DNA of 64,000 nt from Enterococcus gilvus ATCC BAA-350 (GTDB lineage: Bacteria; Bacillota; Bacilli; Lactobacillales; Enterococcaceae). The stretch's first letter is position 1; each line of letters starts with the position of its first letter. This document shows positions 18,160 to 26,170 of this stretch, one piece after another. The stretch is taken from positions 124,001 to 188,000 of the forward strand of contig NZ_ASWH01000002.1 of assembly GCF_000407545.1 (NCBI RefSeq), read 5' to 3'. A program made the translations under genes and the position numbers. The notes below the pieces were generated by a model. It was not told the DNA's origin, searched no databases, and worked only from the letters and a program-made list of their open reading frames with translations.

Positions 18160-18909
18160 TTAGTCGATCAACAGCAATTTCTTTTTGCTGTATTCTTTTC
18201 GTACTTTTTCAGGGATATTCTCGGAGATAAGAAAACTCAAATCATCGACAGGACCCACAATGGCGTTGCTGATGGTACCAAATTTGTCATTGGTGATCAT
18301 CCCCAGGACTTCTGTCGAAACGTGTGTCATCTGGTCTTTGATTTCTGCCTCTTGTGTCGTTGGCACGCTTGTTCCAGCTTCAATATCAATGTTATAGATG
18401 CCCATAATATAAAGATCTGCTCTGATTTTTTGTAATGCTTTGTAAGGTTCTACGCCTAAATTGACCATTGATTGTTTATAAAATACACCGCCAAGATTAA
18501 TGACATCAACATTCGGACGCTGTGCCAATTCGACAGCGATTGGTGGGCTGTTGGTAATGATCGTCGCGCGAAAGTCAACGGGAATCTCTTTCACTAATGC
18601 TAGATTCGTTGTGCTCCCATCAATGATAATAACAGAATCCTCCTTTATGAAGGGGAGTGCTTTACGAGCAAGTTCTTTTTTACGATCATTGTGCTCATTC
18701 TCTCGATAGGTAAAATCTGTGATGGGAGGTCCTACCCGAAGTGCGCCGCTGTGAACGCGTTTCAATGAACCTTGAGCATCCAGATCTTTTAAATCTCTTC
18801 GGATCGTATCTTCTGAGACGTTAAATCGTTGACTCAAATCACTGGCGATGACTTTTTGTTCTACGTTTAAAATATCAATAATCTTCTGCTGCCGTTCCTC
18901 TTTTAACAT
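18160..18909 (-). CDS. DeoR-family regulator of the hexitol PTS operon
   Basis: This 249-residue protein has the DeoR N-terminal helix-turn-helix (residues 1-55, ERQQKIIDILN and VSEDTIRRDLKDLDAQG). A C-terminal DeoR sensor domain follows that binds sugar phosphates (IIDGSTTNLALVKEIP). It is divergent from the epimerase-isomerase-dehydrogenase-PTS operon. Between them lie GCGCATA repeats, a typical DeoR operator arrangement. The likely role is repression of that operon until a phosphorylated hexitol or hexulose is present. It could also act as an activator. Confidence 0.88.
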   Translation of the reverse strand: MLKEERQQKIIDILNVEQKVIASDLSQRFNVSEDTIRRDLKDLDAQGSLKRVHSGALRVGPPITDFTYRENEHNDRKKELARKALPFIKEDSVIIIDGSTTNLALVKEIPVDFRATIITNSPPIAVELAQRPNVDVINLGGVFYKQSMVNLGVEPYKALQKIRADLYIMGIYNIDIEAGTSVPTTQEAEIKDQMTHVSTEVLGMITNDKFGTISNAIVGPVDDLSFLISENIPEKVRKEYSKKKLLLID

Positions 18910-18983
18910 AGAAAAACTCCTTTGAATTCATTACCTATATCATCGCATGTGTGCCTGTTTCTGTCAATTTGGTTTTTGTTCAG

Positions 18984-19020
18984 GCGCATAAACGTGCATA
19001 AAATAGAAAAATATATGCGC
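18984..19020. promoter_or_regulatory. Candidate DeoR operator repeats
   Basis: GCGCATAAAC (18984-18993) and GTGCATAAAA (18994-19003) are tandem 10-bp direct repeats. TATGCGC at 19014-19020 is the inverted copy of GCGCATA. Together they sit just upstream of the -35 at 19028 between the divergent DeoR gene and its operon. Confidence 0.55.
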
Positions 19021-19027
19021 TTTTGTA

Positions 19028-19058
19028 TTGACTTGTGTTTTAACAGCGTTTACAATGA
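19028..19058 (+). promoter_or_regulatory. Promoter of the hexitol operon with overlapping cre-like site
   Basis: TTGACT (19028-19033) and TACAAT (19051-19056) are 17 bases apart, a very good sigma-A promoter. On the reverse strand TTGTAAACGCTGTTA overlaps the -10 and matches a CcpA cre consensus (TGWNANCGNTNWCA) with one mismatch. This suggests glucose repression. Confidence 0.7.
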
Positions 19059-19086
19059 GGGTGTAAACAAAGGAGGAGACGCAAAA

Positions 19087-19794
19087 GTGAATAGAAAAGT
19101 GCAATTATCTCCCTCGATTATGTGTGGAGATCTCGTGAATTTAGAAAAAAGTATGCAGGAACTAGCGGAAACAGGCATTAACACGCTTCATATTGATGTA
19201 ATCGATGGTAATTTTAGTCCAAGTATGCCATTGGGGATAGATACAATCAAACGAATGCGTACGGTATCGGATATGCGATTTGACATTCACATCATGTCCA
19301 ACAATAATGAGTATTTTATCCAAGAGATGCTGAAGATTGGTGTAGAGAGTATTACTTTCCATTATGAGACTAGTCTTCATGTGGACCGCTACATTCAAAT
19401 GATCAAGCAGGCTGGAACGAAAGTTGGGGTTGCTTTGAATCCCGCAACATCATTGTCCGTTTTGGATTATGTACTATCTGAGATCGATCTGGTGTGCTTA
19501 ATGTTGATCAATCCGGGTTTCGCAACAAATAAAAATGAAAAGCAGATTCCTTATGCTGAGAAGAAAATCACTGATTTGCATAAAAGAATTCAAGCAATTC
19601 ATCCAGAAGTCGAACTACAAGTAGATGGCCGTGTATCATTGGATAGCATCGCAAAACTGGTAGGTGCCGGAGCGGATAATTTGGTGCTGGGGAGCACGAG
19701 TCTCTTCATGAAAGAAAACACACTGATCGAGAATAAAACCAAAGTGGAACAAGCAGTGCTTGAAGGTTTGGGTGAGGTGCATCATGTCCTTTAA
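19087..19794 (+). CDS. Ribulose/allulose-phosphate 3-epimerase-like protein
   Basis: This 235-residue TIM-barrel protein belongs to the ribulose-phosphate 3-epimerase family. It has SPSIMCGDL at the N-terminus, LHIDVIDGNFSPSMPLG with the metal and catalytic residues, DIHIM, and the late QVDGRVS aspartate and phosphate loop LVLGSTSLF. Within a hexitol PTS operon it is more likely a hexulose-6-phosphate 3-epimerase, such as the D-allulose-6-phosphate enzyme AlsE, than the pentose-phosphate enzyme. The start is GTG 19087, eight to ten bases after AAAGGAGGA. A longer reading frame upstream has no ribosome site and crosses the promoter. It is the first gene of the operon and overlaps the next gene. 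Confidence 0.8.
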   Translation: MNRKVQLSPSIMCGDLVNLEKSMQELAETGINTLHIDVIDGNFSPSMPLGIDTIKRMRTVSDMRFDIHIMSNNNEYFIQEMLKIGVESITFHYETSLHVDRYIQMIKQAGTKVGVALNPATSLSVLDYVLSEIDLVCLMLINPGFATNKNEKQIPYAEKKITDLHKRIQAIHPEVELQVDGRVSLDSIAKLVGAGADNLVLGSTSLFMKENTLIENKTKVEQAVLEGLGEVHHVL

Positions 19795-20341
19795 AACATC
19801 AGAAAGAAAAATCGCTGATGAGATCGCCTCTACACTAGAAGGGATTTCTGAAGAACAGGTGAATCAGTTAATGATTGCTATTCAACAAGCGGAGCGTGTT
19901 TTTTTTGTCGGAGTAGGCCGCGTACTACTTTCATTAGAAGCGGTTGCGAAAAGATTGGCACATATCGGCATTAATACAGTCGTTGTCGGACAAATCACAG
20001 AACCGGCAATAACAGACAAGGATTTACTGATCGTAGGGTCTGGTAGTGGAGAGAGTGCATTTCCATTAGCTATTGCAAAAAAAGCCGCATCTTTTCAAGC
20101 AAAGGTGGCACACATTGGCTCGAATCCAACTAGTAGTATGAAACAGTATGCTGATCTGTTTATCCGTATCCCGGTACAGACAAAATTGAATTTGGCAGGT
20201 GAGATTTCATCTGTTCAACCAATGACGAGTTTATTTGAACAATGCTTGTTGCTGCTTGGGGATTCGATTGCGTTGACGTTGATTGAGGAACAGGGCATTG
20301 ACATGCATGGGTTGTGGCGGTGTCACGCAAATTTAGAATAG
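19784..20341 (+). CDS. SIS-domain sugar isomerase, 6-phospho-3-hexuloisomerase-like
   Basis: This 185-residue single-SIS-domain protein has the length and pattern of 6-phospho-3-hexuloisomerases: FFVGVGRVLLSLEAVAKRLAHIG, LLIVGSGSGESAF and a C-terminal HANLE. The known enzyme interconverts arabino-3-hexulose 6-phosphate and fructose 6-phosphate. The ATG at 19784 lies inside the end of the epimerase gene, so translation is coupled. No hexulose-6-phosphate synthase of the formaldehyde pathway is obvious nearby. The likely role is to turn an unusual hexulose 6-phosphate derived from the imported hexitol into fructose 6-phosphate. The exact substrate is open. Confidence 0.75.
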   Translation: MSFKTSERKIADEIASTLEGISEEQVNQLMIAIQQAERVFFVGVGRVLLSLEAVAKRLAHIGINTVVVGQITEPAITDKDLLIVGSGSGESAFPLAIAKKAASFQAKVAHIGSNPTSSMKQYADLFIRIPVQTKLNLAGEISSVQPMTSLFEQCLLLLGDSIALTLIEEQGIDMHGLWRCHANLE

Positions 20342-20352
20342 GAGGAATGGAC

Positions 20353-21147
20353 ATGAGTGGATGGACAGATTTGTCAGACAAAGTAGTAATTGTTACAGGC
20401 GGTTCTTCAGGAATCGGAGCAAAAATAGCTCAGAACTTGCATAACAATCAAGCAAGAGTGGTGGTATGTGATGTGAATGAAGGGGAACAAGTAAAGGAAT
20501 ACGCGGATTTATTTGTTAGCTGTGATATCACAGACCCAAAAAGTGTGGAAAAGATGGTCGCAACGGTCCTTGAAACGTATGGTAAGGTCGATGCGTTAGT
20601 CAACAATGCCGGTGTCAATCGTCCGAGATTATTAGTCGATTTTTACAAAAAAGAGAAGAAGTACGAAGCAACAGTTGAAGATTTTGATTTTATCACGAAC
20701 GTCAACCAAAAAGGACCCTTTCTATGTACACAAGCAGTTGTTCGAGACATGATCGAAAAGAATAAGGGCGTGATCGTCAATGTTTCCTCTGAAGCAGGAA
20801 CAGAAGGTTCAGCAGGACAGAGTATTTATTCTGCGACCAAAGCAGCGTTGAATGGTTTTACCCGTTCATGGGCGAAGGAGCTGGGTAAATTTGGAATTCG
20901 TGTGGTAGGAATCGCACCTGGTATCAACAAACGGACCAACATGAACAGTGATGCAAATTATGAAGCGCTGGCGTATACTCGCGGACTTGACCCGAATAAC
21001 ATCGACAATGATTATACAGGCTCAATTCCTTTAGGACGTGCCGGCGAGCATGAAGAGCTGGGAGATTTAGTCAGTTATTTGGTATCGGATCATTCGAGCT
21101 ACATCACAGGGACGACTTTGAACATCAGTGGCGGAAAATCCAGATAA
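20353..21147 (+). CDS. SDR-family hexitol-6-phosphate dehydrogenase
   Basis: This 264-residue classical short-chain dehydrogenase has the cofactor loop TGGSSGIG, the NNAGVNRPR motif, catalytic Ser in VNVSSEAG and YSATK. It resembles the sorbitol-6-phosphate 2-dehydrogenases of lactobacilli, which oxidise phosphorylated hexitols to hexulose phosphates with NAD. The ribosome site AGGAGGA touches the ATG at 20347, so the ATG at 20353 is the likely start. The operon position between the SIS isomerase and a mannitol-type PTS supports a phosphorylated hexitol as substrate. Which hexitol is not known. Confidence 0.82.
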   Translation: MSGWTDLSDKVVIVTGGSSGIGAKIAQNLHNNQARVVVCDVNEGEQVKEYADLFVSCDITDPKSVEKMVATVLETYGKVDALVNNAGVNRPRLLVDFYKKEKKYEATVEDFDFITNVNQKGPFLCTQAVVRDMIEKNKGVIVNVSSEAGTEGSAGQSIYSATKAALNGFTRSWAKELGKFGIRVVGIAPGINKRTNMNSDANYEALAYTRGLDPNNIDNDYTGSIPLGRAGEHEELGDLVSYLVSDHSSYITGTTLNISGGKSR

Positions 21148-21229
21148 TTGATCACTAATCGAAGAGCGGACTCATTCTGTTCTTCGTTGGATAATTGAAA
21201 GCGGATTCTTTAAATGAAGGAGGAAGAAA

Positions 21230-23134
21230 ATGGATAACACAGTATCGAATTCCGGTGGAAACAAAACAGCATTGGTAAAGATTCAGCGATTTGGGAACTT
21301 TTTGAGCGGCATGGTGATGCCGAATCTCGGAGTTTTCGTCGCATGGGGTATTTTAACGGCATTATTCATTCCAACAGGTTGGATTCCTAATGATTATTTA
21401 GGTGAGTTGGTTAGTCCCATCTTAACCTATGCGATGCCGATGCTGATCGGGTACACCGGTGGTAAAATGATTCACGGCAATCGTGGCGGTGCGATCGGTG
21501 TGTTAGCAACGATGGGCGTGATCGTCGGAGCAGATGTAACAATGTTGAGTGGAGCAATGCTGATGGGTCCACTCGCGGCTTGGTTAATGAAAAAAGTAGA
21601 CGGTGTGTTAGATGGTAAATTTAAACCAGGATTTGAGATGCTGGTCAGCAATTTTTCAATGGGGATTTTGGGATTGATTATCGTGATTGCTGGATATGTA
21701 GCGATCGGACCAGTGATGCAGGGGATTTTGAACGTGCTATCTGGTGGTGTGAACTGGGTTTTAGAGCATAAACTATTGCCATTATTATCAATTTTTGTTG
21801 CGCCAGCCCAAGTGCTCTTTCTAAACAATGCGATCAATCATGGGATCATGGCACCTTTAGGATTAGAGCAGGTGGCAGCAGCTGGGAAATCTATTTTATT
21901 CTTGGTTGACCCGAACTGCGGTCCTTCTGTTGGAACGCTCTTAGCGGTCAGTATTTTTGGACGCGGTATGGCAAAACGTACAGCGCCGATGGCAGCGATC
22001 ATCGCCGGAATCGGCGGGATCGGGGAAGTGTATTTTCCATTCGTATTGATGAAGCCCAAACTGGTTTTTGCAACGATGGGTGGGATGGCGACGTCGTTAG
22101 GACTATTCCAATTGTTAGGCGGTGGAACGGTAGCCACACCTAGCCCAGGGAGCTTTTTCGCAATGCTGATGTTGACACCAAGAGGAGCAATGGTAGGCAA
22201 TCTTGTGGGCTTCTTTGCCGGTATGGCAGTCTCCTTCACGATCGGAATGTTGTTATTAAAAACAGAGCGTGGCGGAGAAGAAGAGGAAGAATTAGCAGAT
22301 GGTAGTTTAGCAGAACGAGCTAAATATAACAATGCTGTCTTGTCTCAAGGAACACAAGGCGTATCTATCAATAAAATCGTTGTCGCTTGCGATGCCGGGA
22401 TGGGCTCGAGTGCCATGGGAGCATCTATCTTAAAAACGCAGGCGAAAAAAGCGATGCTAGATGTTGAAATCATCAATACTAAAATCGAAGAAATTCCAAA
22501 TGACACAGATCTAATCGTGACTCACACACAGTTAGTTGAGCGAGCAAAAAAACTTCATGGAGATGGTCAGAAAAAGTTCATGACGATCACGAACTTCATG
22601 GAAGGTGATCAATATAAGGATATTATTGCTTATTTGAAACAAGTTAAATCGAGTGTAGGCGAAGAACGGGCGGTGGTTGAAAAAAAGCAGTCAACACCGA
22701 TCTCTAAAGAGGTACTGAGTATTGATAATATCAGACTAAATCAGTCCTTCGACACAAAAGAAGCCGCAATCAAAAAAGCCGGGGACATTTTGGTAGAGAA
22801 CGGGTATGTAAAGCCAGAATATGTGCAATCAATGCAGGAACGAGAAAAAACGGTGTCTGTCTACGTCGGCAATCATGTCGCGATTCCTCATGGAACAGGC
22901 AACTCAGAGGACTTGATCTTAAAATCAGGGATTTCGATTCTGCAAGTACCAAAAGGAGTTAGCTTCGGAGCAGAAACGGCTTATGTTCTTATCGGAATCG
23001 CTGGCAAAGGCAATAGTCATTTAGAAATTTTGAGTAAAATTGCTGACTTCTGTTCTGATTCCAAAAATGTAGAGAAAATCAGACAAGCCACTTCAGAAGA
23101 AGAAATATTAAGAATGTTAAGTGCAATCAATTGA
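21230..23134 (+). CDS. PTS mannitol-type transporter, fused IICBA
   Basis: This 634-residue protein combines three domains: an N-terminal multi-span IIC domain (about 1-345, MVMPNLGVFVAWGILTALF, MIHGNRGGAIGV), a IIB domain with phosphocysteine Cys387 in VACDAGMGSS, and a C-terminal IIA domain with phosphohistidine His554 in AIPHGTG. The order and size match MtlA. It should import and phosphorylate a hexitol. The operon lacks a mannitol-1-phosphate dehydrogenase (MtlD) and instead carries an SDR, an epimerase and a SIS isomerase. Mannitol itself is therefore not the obvious substrate; a rarer hexitol is more likely. Confidence 0.9.
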   Translation: MDNTVSNSGGNKTALVKIQRFGNFLSGMVMPNLGVFVAWGILTALFIPTGWIPNDYLGELVSPILTYAMPMLIGYTGGKMIHGNRGGAIGVLATMGVIVGADVTMLSGAMLMGPLAAWLMKKVDGVLDGKFKPGFEMLVSNFSMGILGLIIVIAGYVAIGPVMQGILNVLSGGVNWVLEHKLLPLLSIFVAPAQVLFLNNAINHGIMAPLGLEQVAAAGKSILFLVDPNCGPSVGTLLAVSIFGRGMAKRTAPMAAIIAGIGGIGEVYFPFVLMKPKLVFATMGGMATSLGLFQLLGGGTVATPSPGSFFAMLMLTPRGAMVGNLVGFFAGMAVSFTIGMLLLKTERGGEEEEELADGSLAERAKYNNAVLSQGTQGVSINKIVVACDAGMGSSAMGASILKTQAKKAMLDVEIINTKIEEIPNDTDLIVTHTQLVERAKKLHGDGQKKFMTITNFMEGDQYKDIIAYLKQVKSSVGEERAVVEKKQSTPISKEVLSIDNIRLNQSFDTKEAAIKKAGDILVENGYVKPEYVQSMQEREKTVSVYVGNHVAIPHGTGNSEDLILKSGISILQVPKGVSFGAETAYVLIGIAGKGNSHLEILSKIADFCSDSKNVEKIRQATSEEEILRMLSAIN

Positions 23135-23167
23135 TAAATAGAATAACGGAGTAATCACAATCTATAA

Positions 23168-23221
23168 TACTCTGAATAGGACACTGCTTAAGGCGAGTGA
23201 CTTATTCAGAGTGTTTTTTTA
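23168..23221 (+). terminator. Terminator of the hexitol operon
   Basis: ACTCTGAATA (23169-23178) pairs with TATTCAGAGT. GTTTTTTT follows. Confidence 0.8.
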
Positions 23222-23362
23222 TTGACAGCTTGTTATCGTATCAAACACAAAGCACCTTTGTTGTCTTCCATGAGGTTCGCAAGGTACAATGTAAGAAGAG
23301 TCAAGAATGACAGTCAGGAAAAAATAAAGTGTCTCCCATATGTTTTTTAATAGGAGGTCGTT

Positions 23363-23527
23363 ATGAAAAATCTCATTGCAGCAGGATTTCTATTTGTTGG
23401 CGGTGCCATATTAATGACTGTAACAGAAATGGGACGGATCGTGCCTTTTCTAGGCGCGGCCTGTGCATTGATCGGAGCAGGATTGTTGTTATATTTTGTT
23501 TTTAGTAATAACGGAAAGTATGATTGA
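23363..23527 (+). CDS. Small hydrophobic protein, 54 residues
   Basis: ATG 23363 to TGA 23525 encodes MKNLIAAGFLFVGGAILMTV and on to VFSNNGKYD. Two hydrophobic helices (about residues 3-20 and 28-48) are joined by a short TEMGRIVP loop. The ribosome site TAGGAGG lies six bases before the ATG, and a terminator follows at 23562, so it is a complete monocistronic unit. It is too short for most gene callers' usual cutoffs. No family is recognised; a small inner-membrane peptide of unknown role is the most that can be said. Confidence 0.65.
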   Translation: MKNLIAAGFLFVGGAILMTVTEMGRIVPFLGAACALIGAGLLLYFVFSNNGKYD

Positions 23528-23561
23528 AGATACCTCGTTTGGTTTGTATAGATATTTTTTT

Positions 23562-23597
23562 AGCCTCGTGCCTTTGAGTAGGACGGGGCTTTTTTGA
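23562..23597 (+). terminator. Terminator after the 54-residue protein gene
   Basis: AGCCTCGTGCC and GGACGGGGCT form a stem with a G-T wobble and one bulge. TTTTTT follows. Confidence 0.7.
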
Positions 23598-23641
23598 TCA
23601 CCCATCAAACTGTGGCGCGAAAAATAATTTTTTATTTTCCC

Positions 23642-23670
23642 TTGACTTTCAAATTTTATGGGAGTACTCT
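23642..23670 (+). promoter_or_regulatory. Promoter of the T-box/thrS unit
   Basis: TTGACT (23642-23647) and TACTCT (23665-23670) are 17 bases apart. The predicted start near 23677 is about 300 bases before the thrS start codon, the usual length for a T-box leader. Confidence 0.6.
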
Positions 23671-23676
23671 AGCAAC

Positions 23677-23937
23677 AATCAATTGAATAACAAAACGCAA
23701 TGATAAGGATAGGATTCCATCAGGAGATACTTTCAGAGAATGAAGCCTTGGCTGTGAGCTTCTAGTAGAAATTTTGGCGTTACTCCCTTAGAGAAATCAG
23801 CAAAAGACTGGTCGCATGATATACGTTATAATATCGCAATGAGCCGAGAAAATATTTCTGTGAAATTTTCTTGGGAACATGGGTGGTAACACGTTAATCG
23901 AACACGTCCCTTTTTTAGGGGACGTGTTTTTTTATAT
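23677..23937 (+). promoter_or_regulatory. T-box leader (tRNA-sensing riboswitch) upstream of threonyl-tRNA synthetase
   Basis: The T-box core GGGTGGTAACACG lies at 23881-23893. It is followed by the terminator AACACGTCCC / GGGGACGTGTT with a T-run ending near 23933. Upstream is a long structured stem-I region containing AGAGAATGAAGC and GCTTC arms. An ACT triplet in GCGTTACTCC (about 23778-23787) could be the threonine specifier, but I could not fold stem I to confirm it. Uncharged tRNA-Thr would stabilise the antiterminator and permit thrS transcription. Confidence 0.85.
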
Positions 23938-23973
23938 TGTTTTTTATAAAAGAGAGAATGGAGTTGAACAAGT

Positions 23974-25881
23974 ATGTCAAACAATGAAGTTGAAGTCGTA
24001 TTTCCAAATGGAAGCAAGAAAATGGTGGTGGCAGGCACTACATTGCACGAAGTAGCGAAAGAAATGAATGCAGAGGCAGTGATTGGGAGTATCGACGGTA
24101 CGTTGTTGGACTTGTTTTCACCCATTGACCATCCCAGCCATGTTTCGTTTTATGGAAAAGACAGTCAAGAGGGCCTAGCTGCAATGCGCAGAAGTATCGG
24201 TTTGGTTTTTAGCGGAGCGATAAAGAAACGTTATAAAAAAGCGGTTATTTCTGAAATAATGCTAAATGAGCACGGCTTTTTTGTCGATATGCGTTTGGAT
24301 CAGTCATTGAGTATTTTAACATTTAAAGAAATCGAGCAAGACATGAAGGCTCTTCAAAAAAATAACAATCGGATCAGTAAGAAAATTGTTTCGGTCAAGG
24401 AAGCAAAAGCGATTTTCAAAGACAACGATCTACAATTAGAGCTGCTAGAGGCGCTTCCTGAAGAGGATCGCGGATGTATTTATCAATTTGGCGAGGGGAT
24501 CACTTTTTCAAAAGAACCGTTTGCTTTGGATGTGAAGCCTATTAAGAATTTCAAATTGTTAAAGGTTTCTGGTGCGTATTGGCAAGGAAATGCAGACAAT
24601 GAGATGCTTCAGCGGGTGAATGGCGTTGTTTTTTCTTCAAAGGATGATCTGGCGGAGTATCTGGCTTTCTTAGAGGAATCAGAAAAGCGCAGTCATCAAA
24701 AACTGGGCAAAGAATTGAAGTTGTTTATGTTTTCTGAAGAAGCGCCGGGAATGCCTTTTTACCTATCAAACGGGCAAACAGTTCGTAACGAACTAGAAAA
24801 ATTCTTGCGGGAATTGCAAACGAGATATGACTACGACGAAGTAAAAACGCCCTTGATTATGAATGAACGGTTGTGGCGACGTTCAGGGCATTGGGATCAT
24901 TATAAAGATAACATGTACTTTACAAAAGTGGATGATCAGGACTATGCGTTGAAGCCCATGAACTGTCCGGGACACTGCATGATTTATAAAGATGATGTTC
25001 GCTCGTACCGGGATTTACCGATTCGAATGGCTGAATTTGGTCAGGTCCATCGGCATGAATTCAGTGGCGCGTTAAACGGGCTGCTTCGGGTTCGGACTTT
25101 TTGCCAAGATGATGCGCATATTTTCGTTAGTCCCGATCAAATCAAGGCAGAAATTTCGCTGGCATTAAAAATCATCGATGAGGTGTACAAAGTGTTTGGC
25201 TTTGAATATTCGGTGGAACTGTCTACGCGGCCAGATGATTTTATGGGCGAAATTGCGATGTGGGACAAGGCGGAAAATTCATTGAAAGAAGTATTAGACA
25301 GCCTCGGTTATAACTACGCGATCAATGAAGGGGACGGCGCGTTTTATGGCCCTAAAATCGACATTCATATCAAGGATGCCCTCAATCGCAGCCATCAATG
25401 CGCGACTGTTCAACTGGATTTTCAAATGCCGGAAAAATTTGATCTAAGCTTTATTGATCAAAACAATGAAAAACAGCGTCCTGTGATGATTCACCGTGCA
25501 GTATTTGGGTCGTTAGATCGCTTCTTTGGTATTTTGATCGAACATTATGCCGGTGCGTTCCCTGTTTGGCTGGCACCGAAGCAGGTAGAATTGCTCTCAG
25601 TCGCAGAGAAGCATAACGGCTATGTGGACGCCCTTTATCAAGAGTTCCAAGAAAACGGCATTCGCGTGTCGAAGGATGTCCGCAACGAAAAATTAGGCAA
25701 AAAGATCCGCGAAGCCGAATTAAGAAAAGCACCGTATAGTTTAGTTATCGGGGATTATGAAATGAATGGCGCCGAATTTGCTGTTCGAAAACGCGGATCT
25801 CAAGAAATCCAAAAAATCGATAAGCAAGCCTTCGTTGAAATGGTTAAAAAGCAAATAGCTGAGAAAAATCATAGCTTTTAA
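23974..25881 (+). CDS. thrS: Threonyl-tRNA synthetase with degenerate editing domain
   Basis: This 635-residue protein has full ThrRS length and order: TGS domain (about 5-65), N2 editing domain (about 66-230), class II catalytic core and anticodon-binding domain. The catalytic zinc ligands are present (Cys331 in MNCPGHC, His382 in QDDAHIF, His507 in MIHRAVFG). The editing domain has lost its catalytic residues. Where E. coli has HxxxH (His73, His77) this protein has Leu77 and Gly81 in RRSIGLVFSGAIKK. Where E. coli has DMCRGPH it has TFSKEPF (Thr177, Ser179, Phe183). The core variants HRHEFSGALNG and RVRTFCQDD differ from the common RVRGFTQDD form and suggest a second-type (ThrZ-like) enzyme. 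It is single, T-box controlled and followed by a terminator. Confidence 0.9.
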   Translation: MSNNEVEVVFPNGSKKMVVAGTTLHEVAKEMNAEAVIGSIDGTLLDLFSPIDHPSHVSFYGKDSQEGLAAMRRSIGLVFSGAIKKRYKKAVISEIMLNEHGFFVDMRLDQSLSILTFKEIEQDMKALQKNNNRISKKIVSVKEAKAIFKDNDLQLELLEALPEEDRGCIYQFGEGITFSKEPFALDVKPIKNFKLLKVSGAYWQGNADNEMLQRVNGVVFSSKDDLAEYLAFLEESEKRSHQKLGKELKLFMFSEEAPGMPFYLSNGQTVRNELEKFLRELQTRYDYDEVKTPLIMNERLWRRSGHWDHYKDNMYFTKVDDQDYALKPMNCPGHCMIYKDDVRSYRDLPIRMAEFGQVHRHEFSGALNGLLRVRTFCQDDAHIFVSPDQIKAEISLALKIIDEVYKVFGFEYSVELSTRPDDFMGEIAMWDKAENSLKEVLDSLGYNYAINEGDGAFYGPKIDIHIKDALNRSHQCATVQLDFQMPEKFDLSFIDQNNEKQRPVMIHRAVFGSLDRFFGILIEHYAGAFPVWLAPKQVELLSVAEKHNGYVDALYQEFQENGIRVSKDVRNEKLGKKIREAELRKAPYSLVIGDYEMNGAEFAVRKRGSQEIQKIDKQAFVEMVKKQIAEKNHSF

Positions 25882-25947
25882 GGTGTTTGACCTTTGGTAA
25901 CGTTGGGTCAGAAAGTGATTAATTTCTAAAAGGATAACTAAACCATG

Positions 25948-25991
25948 AAAAAGTTGACGGGAACGCTCTTTGAGTTCTCGTCAACTTTTTT
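25948..25991 (+). terminator. Terminator of thrS
   Basis: AAAAAGTTGACG pairs with CGTCAACTTTTTT around a GGAAC/GTTCT inner stem. Confidence 0.82.
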
Positions 25992-26070
25992 GTATGTTTG
26001 AATCACTCTTGCTTTTTTGAAAAGGTTAAGTATCTTTGGACATTTAAAACCACTAAATTCGTTTTGTTTT

Positions 26071-26115
26071 TTGTGCACTTTGAACAGTGTATAGTGTCTG
26101 GAAAACCCTTACGAT
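26071..26115 (+). promoter_or_regulatory. Allantoin-island box and -10 element, allD (copy 1) promoter
   Basis: The box TTGTGCACTTTGAACAG (26071-26087) is followed 22 nt later by TACGAT (26110-26115). There is no good -35 hexamer. The same box, with the same 22-nt gap, precedes allC and the MFS gene at 39583. This suggests an activator that contacts RNA polymerase just upstream of the -35 region. A second -10-like TATAGT at 26090 would place the box across the promoter instead. Confidence 0.6.
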
Positions 26116-26170
26116 AGGAATGAAAACGTGTGTCCAGACAATCAAAATAAAACAGAAAAAGGTGAAAGAG

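Noticed and set aside
18985..19020. Possible short CRISPR-like or satellite array of GCGCATAAA units
   Set aside because: There are only two direct copies and one inverted copy with no spacer regularity. The position before a promoter indicates operator repeats.
18922..19086. Upstream extension of the epimerase reading frame by 55 codons
   Set aside because: It crosses the DeoR repeats and the -35/-10 promoter and has no ribosome site. GTG 19087 follows AAAGGAGGA.
21148..21229. CGAAGA...TCTTCG hairpin between the SDR and PTS genes as a terminator
   Set aside because: The stem is short and has no T-run. The genes are otherwise arranged as one operon.
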